Below, one piece after another: positions 60,644 to 64,000 of a DNA stretch of 64,000 nucleotides; positions within the stretch are counted from its first letter, which is position 1, and the number at the start of each line of letters is the position of its first letter. This DNA comes from Acidaminococcus hominis (GTDB lineage: Bacteria > Bacillota > Negativicutes > Acidaminococcales > Acidaminococcaceae). Both the position numbers and the translations under genes were made by a program. Where the stretch lies: assembly GCF_021044795.1 (NCBI RefSeq), contig NZ_JAJNOP010000010.1. One strand, given 5' to 3'. The notes beneath the pieces were generated by a model. The model searched no databases. It had not been told where the DNA came from and saw nothing but the letters and a program-made list of their open reading frames with translations.

Positions 60644-61206
60644 CACACCGACATAACTTCTTTCTCTTTTTTGGCCAAAATATCATCAATTTTCTTGATG
60701 TACTTGTCCGTAAGTTTTTGGGAAGTTTCCGTTGCGTCCTTGGCGTCATCTTCGGTAATGGTTTTGGCCTTTACCTGTTTCTTGATGGCGTCATTGAAGT
60801 CGCGGCGGATGTTGCGGATTTCAACCCGGCTGGCTTCCCCTTTTTTATTGACTACCTTCACCAGATCCTTCCGGCGTTCTTCCGTCAGAATGGGCAGGTT
60901 CAGGCGAATTACAGTACCATCGTTGCTGGGGTTCAGACCCAAATCAGAGGTCATAATGGCCTTTTCAATATCTTTCAGCAGGCCTCTGTCCCAGGGTTTG
61001 ATTTCAATCATTCTGGGTTCGGGCACGGAAACGTTGGCTACCTGGTTCACAGGGGTTGCCGTTCCATAATAATCCACCCTTACCTGATCCAGCAAAGAAG
61101 GAGTAGCACGGCCAGTACGAATAGCGGCCAGCTCAGTCAGCAGAGCTTGAATGGCTCTGTCCATTTTTCCTTCGGTCTCTTTTTGCAGTTCCTCAATCGT
61201 TGCCAT
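60643..61206 (-). CDS. frr: Ribosome recycling factor
   Basis: A ~187-residue RRF with ELAAIRTGRATPSLLDQVRVDYYG, SVPEPRMIEIKPWD and IRRDFNDAIKKQVKAKTITEDD, all conserved. It splits post-termination ribosomes with EF-G. The ATG overlaps the pyrH stop (TGATG). Confidence 0.97.
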   Translation of the reverse strand: MATIEELQKETEGKMDRAIQALLTELAAIRTGRATPSLLDQVRVDYYGTATPVNQVANVSVPEPRMIEIKPWDRGLLKDIEKAIMTSDLGLNPSNDGTVIRLNLPILTEERRKDLVKVVNKKGEASRVEIRNIRRDFNDAIKKQVKAKTITEDDAKDATETSQKLTDKYIKKIDDILAKKEKEVMSV

Positions 61207-61931
61207 CAAAATCCTCCTACCAGGGTTCCGATTTCTTCGCCGGCAGCTGCTTTCAGGATATTGCCTTCCTTGTCGATGTTGAACACAACGATGGGAATGT
61301 GGTTATCCATGCACAGGCTGATAGCGGTAGAATCCATGACACCCAAATTTTTCTGAATCACTTCAATGTATTCCAGATGGTCAAATTTTTTGGCATTGGG
61401 ATTTTTGGCAGGATCGCTGTCATAGACACCATCCACACCCTTCTTGGCCATCAAAATGGCGTCTGCTTCGATTTCAGCAGCCCGCAGGGCAGCTGTAGTA
61501 TCGGTGGAGAAATAAGGGTTCCCGGTGCCTGCCGCAAAAATGACGACCCGGTTCTTTTCCAAATGACGAACGGCTTTGCGCCGGATGTACGGTTCTGCAA
61601 TGGCTCTCATTTCAATGGCCGTCTGCACCCGGGTAGCAACCCCGCGGTTTTCCAGAGCATCCTGGAGTGCCAGGGAATTGATGACCGTAGCCAGCATGCC
61701 CATATAGTCGGCCGTTGCCCGATCCATGCCTTCAGAAGCGCCGGAGAGACCTCTCCAGATGTTGCCGCCGCCGTTAACGACTGCCACATCCAATCCGCTT
61801 TCCCGTACAGCCTGAATCTGTGCTGCAATGTTGTCAACCGTAACAGGATCAATCCCGTAGCCTTTAGGGCCTGCCAGGGCTTCACCACTGAGTTTCAAAA
61901 TTACGCGCTTGAACTTTCTATTTGCCGACAC
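61206..61931 (-). CDS. pyrH: Uridylate kinase
   Basis: A 241-residue UMP kinase of the amino acid kinase fold: RVILKLSGEALAG, VVNGGGNIWRG, RVVIFAAGTGNPYFSTDTTAALRA-type region and MDSTAISLCMDN. The GTG start at 61931 has GGAGG nine bases upstream. It heads pyrH-frr-orf-ferredoxin. Confidence 0.97.
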   Translation of the reverse strand: MSANRKFKRVILKLSGEALAGPKGYGIDPVTVDNIAAQIQAVRESGLDVAVVNGGGNIWRGLSGASEGMDRATADYMGMLATVINSLALQDALENRGVATRVQTAIEMRAIAEPYIRRKAVRHLEKNRVVIFAAGTGNPYFSTDTTAALRAAEIEADAILMAKKGVDGVYDSDPAKNPNAKKFDHLEYIEVIQKNLGVMDSTAISLCMDNHIPIVVFNIDKEGNILKAAAGEEIGTLVGGF

Positions 61932-61970
61932 TGAACGTTACCTCCTACAGAACTCCGTTGTCTATTTGCT

Positions 61971-61999
61971 ATTATATTTGAATTTGCCGCTTCATGCAA
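61971..61999 (-). promoter_or_regulatory. Promoter of pyrH-frr
   Basis: TTGCAT (61994-61999) and TATAAT (61971-61976) are separated by 17 bases, just after the tsf terminator. Confidence 0.75.
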
Positions 62000-62010
62000 G
62001 CTTAATAAAT

Positions 62011-62036
62011 AAGAGAACACCATTAAGTGTTCTCTT
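62011..62036 (-). terminator. Terminator after tsf
   Basis: AAGAGAACAC-TTAATG-GTGTTCTCTT followed by ATTTATT on the minus strand. Confidence 0.85.
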
Positions 62037-62044
62037 ATAGGTCG

Positions 62045-62926
62045 TTATTTTACGAAGCTCATTACTTCAGAAGCGAAATCTTCCTGTTTCTTTTCAATGC
62101 CTTCGCCCAATTGATAACGAACGAATCTCTTGGCTTTGGCATTGTGTTCCTTCAGCAGGCCGGCAATGGATTTATCCGGATCCTTGATGAATTCCTGGTC
62201 AACCAGGCAAACTTCCTTGTAGTACTTCTGAATGCGGCCCAGAACCATTTTTTCAATGATTTTTTCAGGCTTGCCTTCGTTTTTAGCTTGTTCGGACAGA
62301 ACTTCCTTTTCGTGATCCAGTTCAGCTTCAGGAACTTGGGTACGATCCAGGTAAGCAGGGTTGGCTGCAGCAATGTGCATAGCCACGTCCTTGGCAACTT
62401 CAGCGTCGCCGCCTTCCAGTTCAACCAGAACGCCGATTTTGCCGCCGCCATGGATGTAATGGCCAACGGTGTCATTGCCATATTCGTAAACGGTGAAACG
62501 ACGGATGTCGATTTTTTCGCCGATTTTGGCAATGGCTTCGGTGATTACGTCGCTGACTTTCTTGTCAGTGCCCAGGAAGGTTTGGTTTGCCAGTTCAGCC
62601 ACATCAGCCGGTTTGTTGGCAGCGATGTGTTTGGCCACGGACAGAACCAGGTTTTTATAGTCATCGGTGTTGGCCACGAAGTCAGTTTCGCAGTTGACTT
62701 CCAGCAGGACAGCGATTTTGTTAGCTTCGTCAACGTAAGCGTCAACAATGCCTTCAGCAGCTACGCGGCTGGCTTTCTTGGCAGCCTTGGACAGACCTTT
62801 TTCTCTCAGGTAGTCGATTGCCTTGTCCATATCACCATCGGTAGCGGTCAGGGCTTTTTTGCAGTCCATCATGCCGGCACCGGTACGTTCACGCAGTTCT
62901 TTTACTAAGCTTGCGGTAATTGCCAT
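62045..62926 (-). CDS. tsf: Elongation factor Ts
   Basis: A 293-residue nucleotide exchange factor for EF-Tu: VKELRERTGAGMMDCKKALTA, VLLEVNCETDFVANTDDYKNL and the C-terminal SVAGLL-like region (DKSIAGLLKEHNAKAKRFVRY). It follows rpsB after 33 bases. Confidence 0.97.
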   Translation of the reverse strand: MAITASLVKELRERTGAGMMDCKKALTATDGDMDKAIDYLREKGLSKAAKKASRVAAEGIVDAYVDEANKIAVLLEVNCETDFVANTDDYKNLVLSVAKHIAANKPADVAELANQTFLGTDKKVSDVITEAIAKIGEKIDIRRFTVYEYGNDTVGHYIHGGGKIGVLVELEGGDAEVAKDVAMHIAAANPAYLDRTQVPEAELDHEKEVLSEQAKNEGKPEKIIEKMVLGRIQKYYKEVCLVDQEFIKDPDKSIAGLLKEHNAKAKRFVRYQLGEGIEKKQEDFASEVMSFVK

Positions 62927-62959
62927 CAGTATTCCTCCTGTATAATGGATGTATTTATC

Positions 62960-63709
62960 TTAGTTTTCTTGAGCAGCTTCTTCAGCAGCGTTTTCTTCTT
63001 CAGCAGCAACGGCTTCTTCATCCACAGCGCTGGCTTTGCCTTCCAGAACGGCATCAGCCATTTTGCTGGTCAGCAGGCGTACGGCACGGATAGCGTCGTC
63101 GTTGGCAGGCATCAGGTAGTCAACTTCATCCGGATCGCAGTTGGTGTCAACGGTAGCTACGATAGGAATGTGCAGTTTACGGGCTTCCAGAATAGCGTTA
63201 TGTTCTTTGCGGGGATCGATAACGAACAGAGCGCTGGGGAGCTTCTTCATGTTCTTGATACCGCCCAGGTATTTTTCCAATTTTTCCATTTCATGGCGCA
63301 GAACGATAACTTCTTTCTTCGGCAGAACGTCGAAGGTGCCTTCTTCTTCCATTTTTTCCAGATCATGCAGCCGTTTGATACGGGTTTGGATGGTCTTGAA
63401 GTTGGTCAGCATGCCGCCCAGCCATCTTTCGTTTACATAGAATTGGCCAGCACGTTCAGCTTCTTCTTTGATAGCGCCTTGGGCTTGTTTCTTGGTACCT
63501 ACGAACAGAACGGTACCGCCATTGGCAGCCAGTTCACGCAGGAAGTTGTAGCATTCTTCTACCTTCTTAACGGTCTTTTGCAGGTCGATGATGTAGATGC
63601 CGTTTCTTTCGGTGAAGATGTAGGGAGCCATCTTAGGGTTCCAACGTCTGGTCTGATGACCAAAATGCACACCTGCTTCTAAAAGTTGTTTCATGGATAC
63701 AATTGCCAT
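62960..63709 (-). CDS. rpsB: 30S ribosomal protein uS2
   Basis: A 249-residue uS2: MAIVSMKQLLEAGVHFGHQ, RWNPKMAPYIFTERNGIYII, NERWLGGMLTNFKTI and VDTNCDPDEVDYLMPANDDAIRA-type sequence, with an acidic Glu/Ala-rich tail. First gene of rpsB-tsf. Confidence 0.97.
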   Translation of the reverse strand: MAIVSMKQLLEAGVHFGHQTRRWNPKMAPYIFTERNGIYIIDLQKTVKKVEECYNFLRELAANGGTVLFVGTKKQAQGAIKEEAERAGQFYVNERWLGGMLTNFKTIQTRIKRLHDLEKMEEEGTFDVLPKKEVIVLRHEMEKLEKYLGGIKNMKKLPSALFVIDPRKEHNAILEARKLHIPIVATVDTNCDPDEVDYLMPANDDAIRAVRLLTSKMADAVLEGKASAVDEEAVAAEEENAAEEAAQEN

Positions 63710-63827
63710 TTTTCTTTCCTCCTGTTTTTCCTCCGCAGCTCATTTTTCGCTTAACCCCTTCCGAGGACAGCCGCGTTCTGACGCTGCGTGTGTGTTTAAT
63801 GGGGCTGTGAATTCACAACCGCTCTAG

Positions 63828-63857
63828 ATTATACCATAAGTGTTCCAAAAGTTGCAA
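63828..63857 (-). promoter_or_regulatory. Promoter of rpsB-tsf
   Basis: TTGCAA (63852-63857) and TATAAT (63828-63833) are separated by 18 bases. The leader to rpsB is about 110 bases, a size where uS2 autoregulatory leaders occur; no fold was modelled. Confidence 0.75.
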
Positions 63858-63880
63858 GAGTGTTTTCGGCCTTCATTAGG

Positions 63881-64000
63881 CCCCGAATTGCAATAATAAG
63901 TTGAACACCCGGCGAACCTTTATGCAGTAAGTGCTGCAAGCATTTCTTCCCTAAAGCACTCCTCGGGTGTCTTATAGCCGAGTATTTTTCTTGGCAGGGT
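63881..64000 (-). mobile_element. IS30-family insertion sequence, end fragment
   Basis: The right end of the window holds the 3' end of an IS30-type transposase gene and a candidate terminal repeat (around 63881-63910, TTCAACTTATTATTGCAATT on the minus strand). The element lies about 25 bases upstream of the rpsB -35. It abuts the palindrome GGCCT-TCATT-AGGCC (63868-63882); IS30 elements favour symmetric targets. The boundary is approximate. Confidence 0.65.
63920..64000 (-). CDS. IS30-family transposase, C-terminal 26 residues
   Basis: The minus-strand frame entering from the window edge reads LPRKILGYKTPEECFREEM and stops at 63920. PRKxLGYKTPxExF is the characteristic C-terminus of IS30-family DDE transposases. 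The rest lies outside the window. Confidence 0.8.
   Translation of the reverse strand, partial: TLPRKILGYKTPEECFREEMLAALTA

Noticed and set aside
1..64000. CRISPR arrays, rRNA genes and restriction or toxin-antitoxin systems.
   Set aside because: No regularly spaced repeats, rRNA sequence or recognisable defence genes were seen.

Overview
The window reads as a chromosomal segment of an Acidaminococcus-like bacterium (Negativicutes: Firmicute ancestry, diderm envelope). The evidence is Firmicute gene order and a Gram-positive-type PolC and LexA box, combined with a large autotransporter carrying an outer-membrane beta-barrel. A 2-hydroxyacid dehydrogenase also closely resembles, from memory, the (R)-2-hydroxyglutarate dehydrogenase of Acidaminococcus fermentans. 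Almost everything is encoded on the minus strand; the exception is one LytTR regulator.

Region 1 (1-10.4 kb) is a decaying prophage. Reading right to left it holds portal, ClpP-like protease, capsid, connectors, tail genes and tape measure, leading into a distal tail gene cut by the window edge. The capsid and tape-measure genes are frameshifted. A 5'-truncated group II intron sits in the portal gene, and terminase and early genes are missing. The intron abuts the N-terminal third of a UmuC-like polymerase gene that still has a perfect Gram-positive SOS box.

Region 2 (10.5-32.4 kb) is housekeeping: yqeY-rpsU, mtaB-rsmE-prmA, Asp23, a ferredoxin-nitroreductase, tRNA-Asn, the pgeF-yggS-sepF-proC-ylmH division cluster, a tandem PPK2 kinase, hgdH, a superoxide reductase, secG-est-hotdog-rnr-smpB, and an operon joining a small alarmone synthetase to a two-component system.

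Region 3 (32.5-40.5 kb) is the accessory part. It contains a roughly 1,700-residue autotransporter split by one in-frame amber codon, a divergent orphan LytTR regulator, two inverted diverged copies of a ~195-nt structured repeat, and a protein of unknown function that shares a domain with another unknown protein at 14.9 kb.

Region 4 (40.6-64 kb) is the conserved run from rpsB-tsf through pyrH-frr, uppS-cdsA-dxr-rseP-ispG-proS, polC, rimP-nusA-ylxR-ylxQ-infB-rbfA-nrnA-truB-ribF to rpsO. It links translation, isoprenoid/lipid precursor synthesis and replication. PolC here lacks the usual inserted proofreading exonuclease domain. The window ends in an IS30-family transposase fragment.

No complete undescribed defence or biosynthetic system is evident. 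The strongest novel leads are the paired structured repeats, the exonuclease-less PolC, the amber-interrupted autotransporter with its LytTR neighbour, and the two-member unknown protein family.
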